In this document: in pieces, positions 17,232-25,780 of the stretch
Position numbering within the stretch: the stretch's first letter is position 1
Layout: the number at the start of each line of letters is the position of its first letter
Assembly: GCF_900129665.1 (NCBI RefSeq)
Contig: NZ_FQWL01000007.1
Coordinates: 40,478-104,477 of the forward strand
DNA: 64,000 nucleotides
DNA from: Flagellimonas flava
GTDB taxonomy: Bacteria > Bacteroidota > Bacteroidia > Flavobacteriales > Flavobacteriaceae
Direction: 5' to 3'
Notes under the pieces: generated by a model
The model's database searches: none
Told to the model about the DNA's origin: nothing
What the model saw: the letters and a program-made list of their open reading frames with translations, nothing else
Position numbers and translations under genes: made by a program

Positions 17232-17999
17232 TTAGCGAATTCCCCTTACAAACCCATCTATTTTTTCCGTTCCATGCTGGGTCAAATGCTTAATGAAGGC
17301 CGAGCCAATAATGGCTCCTTTGGCGTTTTTTGTTGCTTGGTCAAAAGTGGCTTTGTTGCTTATTCCGAATCCGACAATTTGAGGATTTTTCAAATCTAGC
17401 TCTGCAATCCGCTCAAAATATGTTTGTTGTTCATTCCCAAACCCCGTTTTGGCTCCTGTGGTACTTGCCGAACTTACCATATAGATGAACCCCTCAGATA
17501 CCTTGTCTATCATCCGGATCCGTTCATCACTGGTTTGAGGGGTGATCAAAAAGACATTGATCAATCCATATTTCTTGAAAGTTTGCTCATATTCGTCTTG
17601 GTATACATCTAGGGGTAAATCAGGAAGGATAATACCGTCAATTCCAATTTCTTGGCATTTTTTGCAAAAAGCCTCAACCCCATATTGAAACACCGGGTTG
17701 AAATAGCCCATCATCACCAAGGGAATGGATACAGTTTCCCGAATGTTTTGAAGTTGTTCAAAAAGCAAATCGGTATTCATACCATTGTTTAAGGCATGGG
17801 TCGAGCTGTCTTGGATTGTTGGTCCATCAGCAAGAGGGTCACTGAACGGAAGGCCAATTTCAATCATATCCACACCGTTCTTTTCCAAATCCTCAATGAT
17901 CTTCACCGTATCGGTTAGTTTCGGATACCCTGCCGTAAAGTATATGGATAATAGTTTTTTATCCTCTTTTAATTTTTGGTTGATTCTGTTTTTTATCAT
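17232..17999 (-). CDS. trpA: Tryptophan synthase alpha chain TrpA
   Basis: 255 residues from the ATG at 17999 (MIKNRINQKLKEDKK); a longer frame to 18062 adds 21 residues with no family similarity. TrpA splits indole-3-glycerol phosphate into indole and glyceraldehyde 3-phosphate. Catalytic Glu47 and Asp58 lie in MIEIGLPFSDPLADGP. The phosphate-binding VSSASTTGAK, GFGISN and GAIIGSAF segments are present. It is the last gene of the trp operon, 43 bp after trpB. Confidence 0.97.
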   Translation of the reverse strand: MIKNRINQKLKEDKKLLSIYFTAGYPKLTDTVKIIEDLEKNGVDMIEIGLPFSDPLADGPTIQDSSTHALNNGMNTDLLFEQLQNIRETVSIPLVMMGYFNPVFQYGVEAFCKKCQEIGIDGIILPDLPLDVYQDEYEQTFKKYGLINVFLITPQTSDERIRMIDKVSEGFIYMVSSASTTGAKTGFGNEQQTYFERIAELDLKNPQIVGFGISNKATFDQATKNAKGAIIGSAFIKHLTQHGTEKIDGFVRGIR

Positions 18000-18042
18000 A
18001 ACAATGTTTTGTGGATTCCTGAATTTCCAGGAAAGACAAAAA

Positions 18043-19224
18043 TTATAATTTAAAATAGTCAATATAGTTTTGTAGGTCTTTGTCCCCTCTTCCGGAAAGG
18101 TTCATTACCACCACATCGGTTGGGTTGAACTTTCGCTGTTCCAAAATGGCAAAAGCGTGGGAGGATTCAATGGCAGGAATAATGCCTTCCATTTGACAGA
18201 GGGTAAGACCAGCGGTCATGGCCTCATCATCTGTGATGGAGATAAACTCTCCACGCCCCGACCTGAACAAGTGGGCATGCAAGGGGCCCACACCAGGGTA
18301 ATCCAAACCAGCGGATATGGAATACGGTTCGGTTATCTGCCCATCTGGGGTTTGCATCAACAAGGTTTTGCTCCCATGGATAATACCAACTTTCCCAAGA
18401 GCTGAGGTGGCGGCACTCTCACCGGTATCAATTCCTTTTCCGGCTGCTTCCACCGCAATTATCCCTACTTCTGGGTTGTCCAAAAAGTGATAGTATGCGC
18501 CGGCAGCATTACTTCCACCGCCAACACAGGCAACAACGTAATCAGGGTTTTCCCTTCCTTCCTTCTCCAATAACTGGGTTTTGATTTCCTCGGAAATCAC
18601 GGATTGAAATCGTGCTACCATATCTGGATAGGGATGAGGTCCCACCACAGAACCGATAATGTAGTGGGTATCTACAGGGTTGTTGATCCAATCGCGAATG
18701 GCTTCATTCGTGGCATCTTTTAGGGTCCTACTCCCTGAAAGCGCCGGTCGCACTTCTGCTCCCAACATTTTCATTCGGGCTACGTTCGGAGCTTGGCGTG
18801 CTATATCCACCTCACCCATATATACCACGCATTCAATACCCATTAGCGCGCATACGGTGGCTGTGGCCACACCATGTTGGCCCGCACCGGTTTCTGCTAT
18901 GATTCGATTTTTACCAAGTTTTTTGGCCATCAGGATTTGCCCTACTGTGTTGTTGACCTTATGGGCACCGGTATGGTTGAGGTCTTCCCGCTTTAGGTAA
19001 ATCTTGGTTTTGTAGCGTTCGGACATTCGCTCTGCGAAGTACAAAGGAGTGGGGCGACCCACATAATCCCGAAGTAATTGCTGGAATTCTTCCTTAAAGG
19101 AAGGTTCCTCCATGATACTAAGGTAGTTTTGTCTCAACTCCTCGGTGTTTGGGTAGAGCATTTCTGGGATGAAAGCCCCTCCAAATTCACCATAATATCC
19201 TTTTTCATTAACGTGATAACTCAT
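18043..19224 (-). CDS. trpB: Tryptophan synthase beta chain TrpB
   Basis: 393 residues from the ATG at 19224; the frame also has a TTG six bases upstream, but that overlaps the trpF stop. TrpB condenses indole with serine using PLP. The PLP lysine is Lys89 in [20 protein letters not shown], the phosphate-binding VGGGSNAAG and [11 protein letters not shown] are all conserved, and the N-terminal [13 protein letters not shown] is typical of TrpB1. Only 2 nt separate it from trpF. Confidence 0.98.
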   Translation of the reverse strand: MSYHVNEKGYYGEFGGAFIPEMLYPNTEELRQNYLSIMEEPSFKEEFQQLLRDYVGRPTPLYFAERMSERYKTKIYLKREDLNHTGAHKVNNTVGQILMAKKLGKNRIIAETGAGQHGVATATVCALMGIECVVYMGEVDIARQAPNVARMKMLGAEVRPALSGSRTLKDATNEAIRDWINNPVDTHYIIGSVVGPHPYPDMVARFQSVISEEIKTQLLEKEGRENPDYVVACVGGGSNAAGAYYHFLDNPEVGIIAVEAAGKGIDTGESAATSALGKVGIIHGSKTLLMQTPDGQITEPYSISAGLDYPGVGPLHAHLFRSGRGEFISITDDEAMTAGLTLCQMEGIIPAIESSHAFAILEQRKFNPTDVVVMNLSGRGDKDLQNYIDYFKL

Positions 19225-19226
19225 GG

Positions 19227-19853
19227 TCAATGGTTGTTGGTTAATAGTTCTTTAAACTCACTTAATTTTTCAATGTTCTTCAATCCGGGTTCGATTTCAA
19301 ACTTGCTGTTGACATCGATTACCTGGCAATATTTGGAGGCAGGGCTGTGTAAGAAGGATTTCAATTCCTCAGTGCTATCTGGTCCTATTCCTCCACTTAA
19401 AAAATAGGGTTTGGTAGATGGATAGTCTTCCAAAATAGACCAATCAAAGGTATAGCCATTACCACCAGGTAGTTTCCCCTTGGTATCAAAAAGATAATAA
19501 TCACATACCGTTTCGTAAGGGGTCAAAAGTTCAAAATTGAACGAATCCTTGATGGTGAAGACCTTGATGATTTCCAGTTCGGGAAACCTGTTCTTAAGAC
19601 TTTGGCACAGCTCTGGGGATTCCGCTCCATGAAGCTGGACACTTTGGAGACCGTGTTGCTCTACTTTTTGAGCGATTTCATCTATTGCAGCATCTACGAA
19701 GACACCCACTTTTTTGATGGTTGTTGGCAGGTCTGGTGTTTTTCCATGAAAGAAGCGCGAAGAAGGCTCCCAAAAAATAAAACCCATATAGTCTGGTTGC
19801 AATTCCGCTACCTCAGTTGGATTATATTTCATGCCGCAAACTTTCAGTTTCAT
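19227..19853 (-). CDS. trpF: Phosphoribosylanthranilate isomerase TrpF
   Basis: 208 residues, starting [21 protein letters not shown], where KVCGM contains the catalytic Cys. Other family features are [39 protein letters not shown] and LSGGIGPDS near the phosphate site. It performs the Amadori rearrangement of PRA to CdRP. It overlaps the end of trpC by 4 bp (ATGA), so translation is coupled. Confidence 0.97.
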   Translation of the reverse strand: MKLKVCGMKYNPTEVAELQPDYMGFIFWEPSSRFFHGKTPDLPTTIKKVGVFVDAAIDEIAQKVEQHGLQSVQLHGAESPELCQSLKNRFPELEIIKVFTIKDSFNFELLTPYETVCDYYLFDTKGKLPGGNGYTFDWSILEDYPSTKPYFLSGGIGPDSTEELKSFLHSPASKYCQVIDVNSKFEIEPGLKNIEKLSEFKELLTNNH

Positions 19854-20635
19854 GATGTAAGACCTTTGATGAATTCTGAAGCATGAGCTCCAGGATTGTC
19901 AGTTTTCATAAAATTCTCCCCGATTAAAAAGCCTTGATATCCATATTGTCTAAGCTCCTGAATGGCTGCAACCGAGCTGATTCCACTTTCGGAAACTTTG
20001 ACAAAATCATCCGGGATTTGTGTGAAAAGGGATTTACTGGTCTCCAGACTCACCTCAAAGGTTTTAAGGTTTCTATTGTTCACTCCCAACATATCCAAAC
20101 TGGGCATGATTGATTTTTGAAGCTCCTTCTCATTATGCACCTCCAAAAGCACATCCAATCCAAGATTTTTTGCGGTTTCCGATAGCGTTTTGATTTCGTC
20201 CCGGGATAAAATAGCGGCAATGAGCAAAATTACATCTGCGCCATGGGCCTTTGCCTCTAGAATCTGGTAGGCGTCAATGATGAATTCTTTCCGAAGCAAG
20301 GGGATATTGGCCACTGTTCGTGCCAATAGCAAATCATCCAAACTGCCTCCAAAATATTTTCCGTCGGTCAATACGGACATACCACAAACCCCGGCTTCCT
20401 CATACCCTTTTGCCACATCCTGCACGTTCAGTCCTTGGTTGATTACGGATTTAGACGGTGATCTTCTTTTATGCTCTGCTATGATTCCACTGGAACTTGA
20501 TCGTAGCGCCTCAGCCAAGGAAGGGCTTTTTCGACCGAATAGCACCGAAGATTCCAGCTGCTTGACGGGAATCAACGATTTTCTCAGAGCAACCTCCTTG
20601 CGCTTGTCTGCTACTATTTTATCTAGAATGTTCAT
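19850..20635 (-). CDS. trpC: Indole-3-glycerol phosphate synthase TrpC
   Basis: 261 residues, MNILDKIVADKRKEVALRKS. The TIM-barrel motifs are clear: IIAEHKRRSPSKSVI (catalytic Glu and Lys), GVCGMSVLTDGKYFGGS, LLRKEFIIDAYQILEA, LGVNNRNLKTFEV, KVSESGI and GFLIGENFM. It closes the indole ring. It is a stand-alone enzyme and not fused to TrpF as in enterobacteria. The gene follows trpD after 46 bp and overlaps trpF by 4 bp. Confidence 0.98.
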   Translation of the reverse strand: MNILDKIVADKRKEVALRKSLIPVKQLESSVLFGRKSPSLAEALRSSSSGIIAEHKRRSPSKSVINQGLNVQDVAKGYEEAGVCGMSVLTDGKYFGGSLDDLLLARTVANIPLLRKEFIIDAYQILEAKAHGADVILLIAAILSRDEIKTLSETAKNLGLDVLLEVHNEKELQKSIMPSLDMLGVNNRNLKTFEVSLETSKSLFTQIPDDFVKVSESGISSVAAIQELRQYGYQGFLIGENFMKTDNPGAHASEFIKGLTS

Positions 20636-20681
20636 TTTTTTTCCAATGTCTGATGTCGGTTATTGAATGCGACCTGCACGT

Positions 20682-21677
20682 TCACTGTTTGCTTAATTCC
20701 TGTAATTTTTTTAGGGTTTCCAACCCCTTTCCACTTAAAAGGGATTCCTTGGCCTTTTCAAATCCGGCTTTGGGAGTGGTTTGCTCCACTGTTGCAATTG
20801 CTACGCCAGCATTGGCACATACCACGTTGTTTTGAGCTTCAGTTCCCTTTCCTCCAAGAATGTCCAAAAATATTTGGGCCGAAGTGGCAACGTCGTCCCC
20901 GCCGGTAATCTCAGATTGGGTTACCTTGCCTACACCAAAATCAGAAGGGTCCAACATACTCTCGGAACCGTTGGATATGGTTTTTGTTGCTCCAGTCAAG
21001 GAGATTTCATCATAACCATCCAAGGCATGTAGCACGGTGAAATTTTTATCCGTGTTCTGGTAGAGGTATCCGTACATTCTTGCCAGCTCCAAATTGAACA
21101 CTCCGACCATCTGGTTCTTGGGGAATGCCGGATTTACCATGGGCCCCAACATATTAAAAAAGGTCTTAACTCCCAGTTCCCTTCGAATTGGAGCTACATT
21201 TTTCATGGCCGGATGAAACAATGGGGCATGAAGCACACAAATCCCTGTTTTGTCTATAGACTTTTTTAGAAAATCTGCTTCATTACTGAATTTAATGCCC
21301 AAGAACTCCATTACATTACTGCTTCCACATTTTGAGGAAACCCCATAATTACCATGCTTGGTCACCTTGATTCCTGCTCCGGCGGTGACAAATGATGCTA
21401 GGGTGGAAATATTAAAGGTGTCTTTTCCATCTCCTCCCGTTCCGCAAAGATCTATAGGATTGTATTCAGCCAAATCCACCGCAAGACAAAGTTCCAATAA
21501 TGCGTCACGAAAGCCTTCCAATTCTTCAATGGTGATGCTCCGCATCATATATACCGTTAGGAATGCGGCAATCTGCGAGCTGTTATAATCGCCTTTGGCG
21601 ATGTTCACCAAGATTTGCCTGGCGTCGGCCTTGGAAAGTATTTCGTGATTAATAAGTTTATTTAACGTCTCTTTCAT
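20682..21677 (-). CDS. trpD: Anthranilate phosphoribosyltransferase TrpD
   Basis: 331 residues. The PRPP and Mg2+ motifs are DLCGTGGDGKDTFNIST, KHGNYGVSSKCGSSNVMEFLG and LHALDGYDEIS. It transfers the ribose phosphate group to anthranilate. It is not fused to TrpG, unlike in enterobacteria. 84 bp separate it from trpG and 46 bp from trpC; I found no separate promoter in either gap. Confidence 0.97.
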   Translation of the reverse strand: MKETLNKLINHEILSKADARQILVNIAKGDYNSSQIAAFLTVYMMRSITIEELEGFRDALLELCLAVDLAEYNPIDLCGTGGDGKDTFNISTLASFVTAGAGIKVTKHGNYGVSSKCGSSNVMEFLGIKFSNEADFLKKSIDKTGICVLHAPLFHPAMKNVAPIRRELGVKTFFNMLGPMVNPAFPKNQMVGVFNLELARMYGYLYQNTDKNFTVLHALDGYDEISLTGATKTISNGSESMLDPSDFGVGKVTQSEITGGDDVATSAQIFLDILGGKGTEAQNNVVCANAGVAIATVEQTTPKAGFEKAKESLLSGKGLETLKKLQELSKQ

Positions 21678-21761
21678 GTTTTCCTTTTTGTAATTCCACT
21701 TTCATTGCGAAATCTATTTGTGAGATGTTTGGAATCCCGCTCTTGAGTGACTTTAATTACA

Positions 21762-22328
21762 TCAATTATTCAACCAATTCTTTAGCATCTTTTTTCCCTC
21801 AGGGGTAAGTACGGATTCTGGATGAAATTGTACAGCGGTGACATCATAGGCTGTATGCCTTAGCGACATAACCTGCCCGTTCTCATCGACGGAGGTAGCC
21901 TCCAAACTTTCCGGTAAATCGGGGTGTACTACCCAGGAGTGATAACGTCCTACTTGAATTTGCTCTGGCATGTCTTGAAATAAAACTCCAGGTTTGGTCA
22001 CGGTTATGGTGGTTGCCACCCCGTGATATACTTGATCCAAGTTAACAAGGCTTCCGCCAAAAACCTCTCCGATGGCTTGTTGACCTAGACAGACCCCAAG
22101 TATGCGTTTGTGCGGGGCGTAGGTCTGGATAATATCCTTGAGCAATCCTGCTTCATCTGGAATACCAGGGCCTGGAGAAAGTACAATTTCCTCGAAGGGT
22201 TCTACCTCTTCCAAAGTCAATTGGTCATTTCGCTTTACGGTGACCTCGCAATCCAAATCCTCTAAATAGTGCACCAAGTTGTAGGTGAAGCTATCGTAAT
22301 TATCTATCATTAAAATCTTTCTGGCCAT
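21762..22328 (-). CDS. trpG: Anthranilate synthase glutamine amidotransferase subunit TrpG
   Basis: 188 residues from the ATG at 22328 (MARKILMIDNYDSFTYN); the frame opens at 22352 but that would overlap trpE. It hydrolyses glutamine to feed ammonia to TrpE. The class I triad is visible: Cys80 in GVCLGQQ, and His-Glu in VQFHPES near residue 170. SPGPGIPDE forms the oxyanion region. One nucleotide separates its start from the trpE stop, so the two subunits are probably made in step. Confidence 0.97.
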   Translation of the reverse strand: MARKILMIDNYDSFTYNLVHYLEDLDCEVTVKRNDQLTLEEVEPFEEIVLSPGPGIPDEAGLLKDIIQTYAPHKRILGVCLGQQAIGEVFGGSLVNLDQVYHGVATTITVTKPGVLFQDMPEQIQVGRYHSWVVHPDLPESLEATSVDENGQVMSLRHTAYDVTAVQFHPESVLTPEGKKMLKNWLNN

Positions 22329-22329
22329 C

Positions 22330-23727
22330 TTAGATTGTTTCTGCGATTTCAAGTGCCTTGGTCAAGGCACCTAATTTATTATAGGTTTCCTGTAATTCTG
22401 TTGCTGGGTCCGAAGCGGCAACCAAACCGGCTCCGGCCTGGTAGTGCAATTTGTGGTTTTTACTCAAAAAGGTGCGGATCATTATCGCATGGTTAAAGTT
22501 GCCATTGAAGTCCATGAAACCTATGGCTCCACCATAATAGGCCCTGCTCGTTTTTTCATACTTTTCTATGAGCTGCATGGCCATATGCTTTGGGGCACCA
22601 CTCAGGGTACCAGCAGGGAATGTATCGGCCACTACCTGCATGGTAGGACTTGTTTTTTTCTTTATGCCCGTAACTTTCGAGACCAAATGAATAACATGGG
22701 AAAAGTATTGGACCTCTCTGTAGGTTTCCACATTTACAGTGTTTCCGTTCCGACTTAGGTCGTTGCGGGCCAGATCTACCAGCATAACATGTTCGCTGTT
22801 CTCTTTTTCGTCTTGCGCCAGTTTTTTGGCTAGCTCGGCATCCTTCTCATCGTTGCCCGTACGCTTGTAGGTGCCGGCTATGGGATGAATTTCGGCCTTG
22901 CCATCCTTTACAATAAGCTGGGCCTCCGGCGAACTCCCAAATATTTTAAAATCCCCATAATCAAAATAAAACAGATACGGAGAAGGGTTAACCGAACGAA
23001 GTGCTCGGTACACATTGAATTCGTCGCCTTTGAAACCTTGGGAGAACCTACGGGATAGCACCAATTGGAAAACATCACCCCGTTGGCAATGTCTTTTGGC
23101 CAGGGCCACATGCTCCATATATTCTTCATCTTTTAGGTTGGATTGCGGTTCGCCTTCTTTGGAAAAATTATAAGTTGCAAAACTCCTCACTTGGAACAAT
23201 TGGGCAATTTCGTCCACATTGCTTTCATTATTGTAACAATGAGCAAAGAGATAGGCCTCATTCTTGAAATGGTTGATTGCTATGATGTTCTGGTAGACGG
23301 CATAATAGATATCAGGGATTGCAATTGAGTTTGGTTTCGACGAAATATCCACATCTTCAAAATAGCGTACTGCATCATAGGCCATATAACCAAACAAGCC
23401 ATTGTTGATGAACTTAAACTCGTTGGAAGCTACCTCAAACCGTTTTCCAAATTCATGGATAACATCCGTAACATCAGTCTGGGAATCGATTACTGTTACT
23501 TCCTTTGTGCCATCAGGAAACCGCTGCGTAATGACCTCGTCCTGAATCCTAATATCCGCTATTGGATTGCAACAGATATAGGAGAAACTGTTGTCATTGG
23601 CATGATAGTCGCTACTTTCCAATAAAATACTGTTCGGAAACTTATCCCGTACTTTTAGATACACACTGACCGGGGTAATGGTATCGGCAAGAATTTTTTT
23701 AAAATGTGATTCTAGTTTGTAGGTCAT
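22330..23727 (-). CDS. trpE: Anthranilate synthase component I TrpE
   Basis: 465 residues. TrpE turns chorismate and ammonia into anthranilate. Conserved blocks are the N-terminal feedback region with LLESSDYH (the LLES Trp-binding motif), GDVFQLVLSRRF, PSPYLFYFDYG, PIAGTYKRTGNDEKDAEL, DLARNDLSRN and FPAGTLSGAPKHMAM, and YYGGAIGFMD. LLES suggests feedback inhibition by tryptophan. It is the first structural gene of the operon, with an attenuator upstream at 23744-23853. Confidence 0.97.
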   Translation of the reverse strand: MTYKLESHFKKILADTITPVSVYLKVRDKFPNSILLESSDYHANDNSFSYICCNPIADIRIQDEVITQRFPDGTKEVTVIDSQTDVTDVIHEFGKRFEVASNEFKFINNGLFGYMAYDAVRYFEDVDISSKPNSIAIPDIYYAVYQNIIAINHFKNEAYLFAHCYNNESNVDEIAQLFQVRSFATYNFSKEGEPQSNLKDEEYMEHVALAKRHCQRGDVFQLVLSRRFSQGFKGDEFNVYRALRSVNPSPYLFYFDYGDFKIFGSSPEAQLIVKDGKAEIHPIAGTYKRTGNDEKDAELAKKLAQDEKENSEHVMLVDLARNDLSRNGNTVNVETYREVQYFSHVIHLVSKVTGIKKKTSPTMQVVADTFPAGTLSGAPKHMAMQLIEKYEKTSRAYYGGAIGFMDFNGNFNHAIMIRTFLSKNHKLHYQAGAGLVAASDPATELQETYNKLGALTKALEIAETI

Positions 23728-23743
23728 CTTAATGCTATAAATT

Positions 23744-23771
23744 AAAAAAGGCCTGTCGTGATGACAAGCCT
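23744..23771 (-). terminator. trp attenuator: intrinsic terminator before trpE
   Basis: On the minus strand AGGCTTGTC-ATCAC-GACAGGCCT forms a 9-bp stem (one G-U pair) with a 5-nt loop, followed by a run of T. It lies between the leader peptide stop and the trpE start 17 nt further on, the standard position of an attenuation terminator. The competing antiterminator was not resolved by hand. Confidence 0.88.
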
Positions 23772-23796
23772 CTATATGGTTATAATGGGGACTAGC

Positions 23797-23853
23797 TCAC
23801 GATGTTCGACGTAAGTTATTCCACCACCAAGTATGTACTTTTCCTATTTTCAT
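23797..23853 (-). CDS. trpL: trp operon leader peptide with three consecutive Trp codons
   Basis: An 18-codon frame on the minus strand starts ATG at 23853 and ends TGA at 23797-23799: MKIGKVHTWWWNNLRRTS. The codons TGG TGG TGG occupy 23821-23829. A run of Trp codons 25 nt before the end of a tiny frame, followed by an intrinsic terminator before trpE, is the textbook layout of ribosome-mediated attenuation: when charged tRNA-Trp is scarce the ribosome stalls and the terminator should not form. The ATG lies 5 nt after the -7 promoter element, so the mRNA probably begins at or within a few nucleotides of the start codon and has no room for a ribosome binding site. Confidence 0.88.
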   Translation of the reverse strand: MKIGKVHTWWWNNLRRTS

Positions 23854-23858
23854 TACAC

Positions 23859-23889
23859 CAAAGATAGAAAGGAAAATGTAACTTCCAAA
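23859..23889 (-). promoter_or_regulatory. trp operon promoter
   Basis: On the minus strand the -33 element TTTG (23886-23889) is separated by 19 nt from the -7 element TATCTTTG (23859-23866), matching the Bacteroidota sigma-A consensus in both sequence and spacing. The predicted start of transcription, 2-6 nt after the -7 element, falls at or just before the trpL ATG. Confidence 0.85.
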
Positions 23890-23904
23890 TTTTGTTTTGT
23901 GAAA

Positions 23905-23940
23905 TTAAAAATCCCATTTGAGAAGTCTCAAACGGGATTT
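23905..23940 (-). terminator. Intrinsic terminator after yceI
   Basis: A 14-bp stem (arms 23909-23922 and 23927-23940, one G-U pair when read on the minus strand) with a 4-nt loop is followed on that strand by TTTTAATTT. It ends the marR-nitroreductase-yceI transcript 22 nt after the yceI stop and insulates the trp promoter. Confidence 0.85.
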
Positions 23941-23962
23941 CCAAACACTAAACTAATTTTGA

Positions 23963-24535
23963 TTATAGCTGCAAATCAACCACCAAATCAAATTCGTCAT
24001 AAATCAATTTGTCCTTAGCGGTACCAATGATACCAGAACCATACTTTACGTCGTATTTTGTACGATCAACTTTCAAGGTGGCCGTGGCTTTACTTCCATA
24101 AATGGAAACATCAAAACTAACGGGGGCCGTAATACCCTTGATGGTTAGGTCTCCCGTAACCTTATATGAATTCTTGCCCGAAGGCTTTACCTCGGTAAAA
24201 ACCAAAGTGGCGGTAGGGTTGGAGGCAGTGGAAAAGAAATCATCAGAACTCAAGTGGCCGTCCAATTTGTTTTTGTAGTCTCCTTGAAGATCCGTGGTAT
24301 TGATTGTGGTCATGTCCACTACAAACTCTCCCCCGGTCAACGTATCTCCATCAAATTCAAGAGCACCGGATTTTAATGCTATGGTTCCCGTATGAGATCC
24401 AGCAACTTTGTACGCTTTCCAGGTAACAGTGCTTTCGTCCGTTTTAACGGCTTTCTTTTCCCCATCAATGGGATTTGCAAAAGATACCAGACCGAACACG
24501 GCCGTCAAGGCTAAACTTAAAATTGTCTTTTTCAT
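23963..24535 (-). CDS. YceI family periplasmic lipid-binding protein
   Basis: 190 residues with a signal peptide (MKKTILSLALTAVFGLVSFA). The YceI beta-barrel pattern follows: STVTWKAYKVAGSHTGTIAL, GGEFVVDMTTINTTDL, KLDGHLSSDDFF, ATLVFTEV, VTGDLTIKGITAPVSFDVS and VDRTKYDVKYGSG. YceI proteins bind isoprenoid-like lipids in a barrel; their physiological role is unclear. It is last in a MarR-controlled operon after the nitroreductase, suggesting induction under oxidative or xenobiotic stress. Confidence 0.93.
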   Translation of the reverse strand: MKKTILSLALTAVFGLVSFANPIDGEKKAVKTDESTVTWKAYKVAGSHTGTIALKSGALEFDGDTLTGGEFVVDMTTINTTDLQGDYKNKLDGHLSSDDFFSTASNPTATLVFTEVKPSGKNSYKVTGDLTIKGITAPVSFDVSIYGSKATATLKVDRTKYDVKYGSGIIGTAKDKLIYDEFDLVVDLQL

Positions 24536-24566
24536 GATTGTGTTTTTAATTTTTGATAATTAGGGT

Positions 24567-25199
24567 TTATATATGTGTAAATAATTCTTTCTTTGATTTG
24601 CGCACCTTGGCATAGTGCTGTGTCTCATCTTCTTCGGAGCGATAACCCACGGCCAACACAACGGAGGCGTTGAGGTCTTTCTCGTCCAAACCAAGAATTT
24701 CGTTGTAGGCCTCCGCCTCAAAACCTTCCATGGGACAGGTGTCTATTTTAAGTTCCGCAGCGGCTTGCATAGCATTTCCAAGAGCAATGTAAACCTGTTT
24801 CATGGCCCAGTTGTTTTTAACATCCGCAGGTAAATTCAGGAGTTTTGATTTCATAAAATCTCCATAACCTTTTAGACTTTCCTCTGGGATATTCCGTGTC
24901 TGACTTACATTTTGCACATAACCATCCAACAACTCTTCACCAAAATCCGTAGCGTTGGCAAAAACGATGAGATGGGATGCATCGGTAATTTGGGATTGCC
25001 CCCAACTAACGGGCTTCAGTTTTTCCCTAATTTCCGAATCCGTGATTACGAAAACATGATATGGTTGCAGTCCATAGGAAGAGGCAGAAAGTCTCGTGGC
25101 CTCCAAAAGCAAGTCCAAATCCTGATCTGTTATTTTCTTGGTATCGTCAAATTTTTTGGTGGCATAGCGCCACGTTCTGTTGTCTAATATACTTTCCAT
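24567..25199 (-). CDS. NAD(P)H-dependent nitroreductase family protein
   Basis: 210 residues. FMN-binding signatures are RTWRYATKKFD near the N-terminus, ATRLSASSYGLQPYHVFVI, QVYIALGNAMQAAAELKIDTCPMEGFEAEAYNEILG and the C-terminal SVVLAVGYRSEED. These match the NfsB-like/dihydropteridine reductase group, which reduces nitro compounds and quinones with NAD(P)H. It starts 1 nt after the marR stop, so it is the direct target gene of that repressor. Confidence 0.92.
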   Translation of the reverse strand: MESILDNRTWRYATKKFDDTKKITDQDLDLLLEATRLSASSYGLQPYHVFVITDSEIREKLKPVSWGQSQITDASHLIVFANATDFGEELLDGYVQNVSQTRNIPEESLKGYGDFMKSKLLNLPADVKNNWAMKQVYIALGNAMQAAAELKIDTCPMEGFEAEAYNEILGLDEKDLNASVVLAVGYRSEEDETQHYAKVRKSKKELFTHI

Positions 25200-25200
25200 A

Positions 25201-25647
25201 TTAAAATTTATCTAGTAATGAATTAAGCTGTTCCAGCTCTTTATTGGTAAAACTTTTAAGTACTTTTTTTTCGGTGTCCTGCATAACTTCGTCCAGTTGG
25301 GAAAGTATCTTTTTCCCATTATCAGTTATAATTATTTCCACTTTTCTTCTATTGTCAGGGCAAACCCTTCGATCTACAAGTCCTTTGAGAATAAGTTTGT
25401 CCACCAAACGAGTTGTGTTGCTCATTTTAGTGACCATACGCTCGTTTATGGTGGAAAGGTTTGCAGGATTGCCCTTTTGTCCTCTAAGAATTCGGAGCAC
25501 ATTAAATTGTTGTTCAGAAATATCGAAGGGTTTTAGGGCCGTAGAAAACTGTTCCCTAATTTTGTTGTTGACCAAGGCAAAATGAATCATGGTCCTTTGC
25601 TTTATGGGCAATTTTTTTTCGGTCTTAATTATTTCCTCTACATTCAT
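25201..25647 (-). CDS. MarR-family transcriptional regulator
   Basis: 148 residues from the ATG at 25647 (MNVEEIIKTEKKLP); the longer frame to 25701 would run through the promoter. The winged helix is typical: IREQFSTALKPFDISEQQFN, LRILRGQKGNPANLSTI, then NTTRLVDKLILKGLVDRR, CPDNRRKVEIIITDNGKK (wing) and a C-terminal dimerisation helix. It is probably an autorepressor: a perfect palindrome overlaps its promoter. It controls the nitroreductase and yceI downstream. Confidence 0.93.
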   Translation of the reverse strand: MNVEEIIKTEKKLPIKQRTMIHFALVNNKIREQFSTALKPFDISEQQFNVLRILRGQKGNPANLSTINERMVTKMSNTTRLVDKLILKGLVDRRVCPDNRRKVEIIITDNGKKILSQLDEVMQDTEKKVLKSFTNKELEQLNSLLDKF

Positions 25648-25660
25648 GTCGTTACAACAA

Positions 25661-25698
25661 TTGTATATACAAATGTATATGGATTGTATGTATGTCAA
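25661..25698 (-). promoter_or_regulatory. marR promoter with overlapping palindromic operator
   Basis: On the minus strand TTG (25696-25698), an 18-nt spacer and TACATTTG (25670-25677) form a consensus promoter. The perfect 12-bp palindrome TTGTATATACAA (25661-25672) overlaps the -7 element by 3 bp and covers the expected start of transcription, an ideal place for a MarR dimer to block RNA polymerase. Confidence 0.75.
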
Positions 25699-25780
25699 CA
25701 ACTTTTAACAGATAAAATTTTGTTAAAAAGAAATTGGAGCTTTGTGCTTTGGTTAATTTTAAATTCATAAATATCAGATA

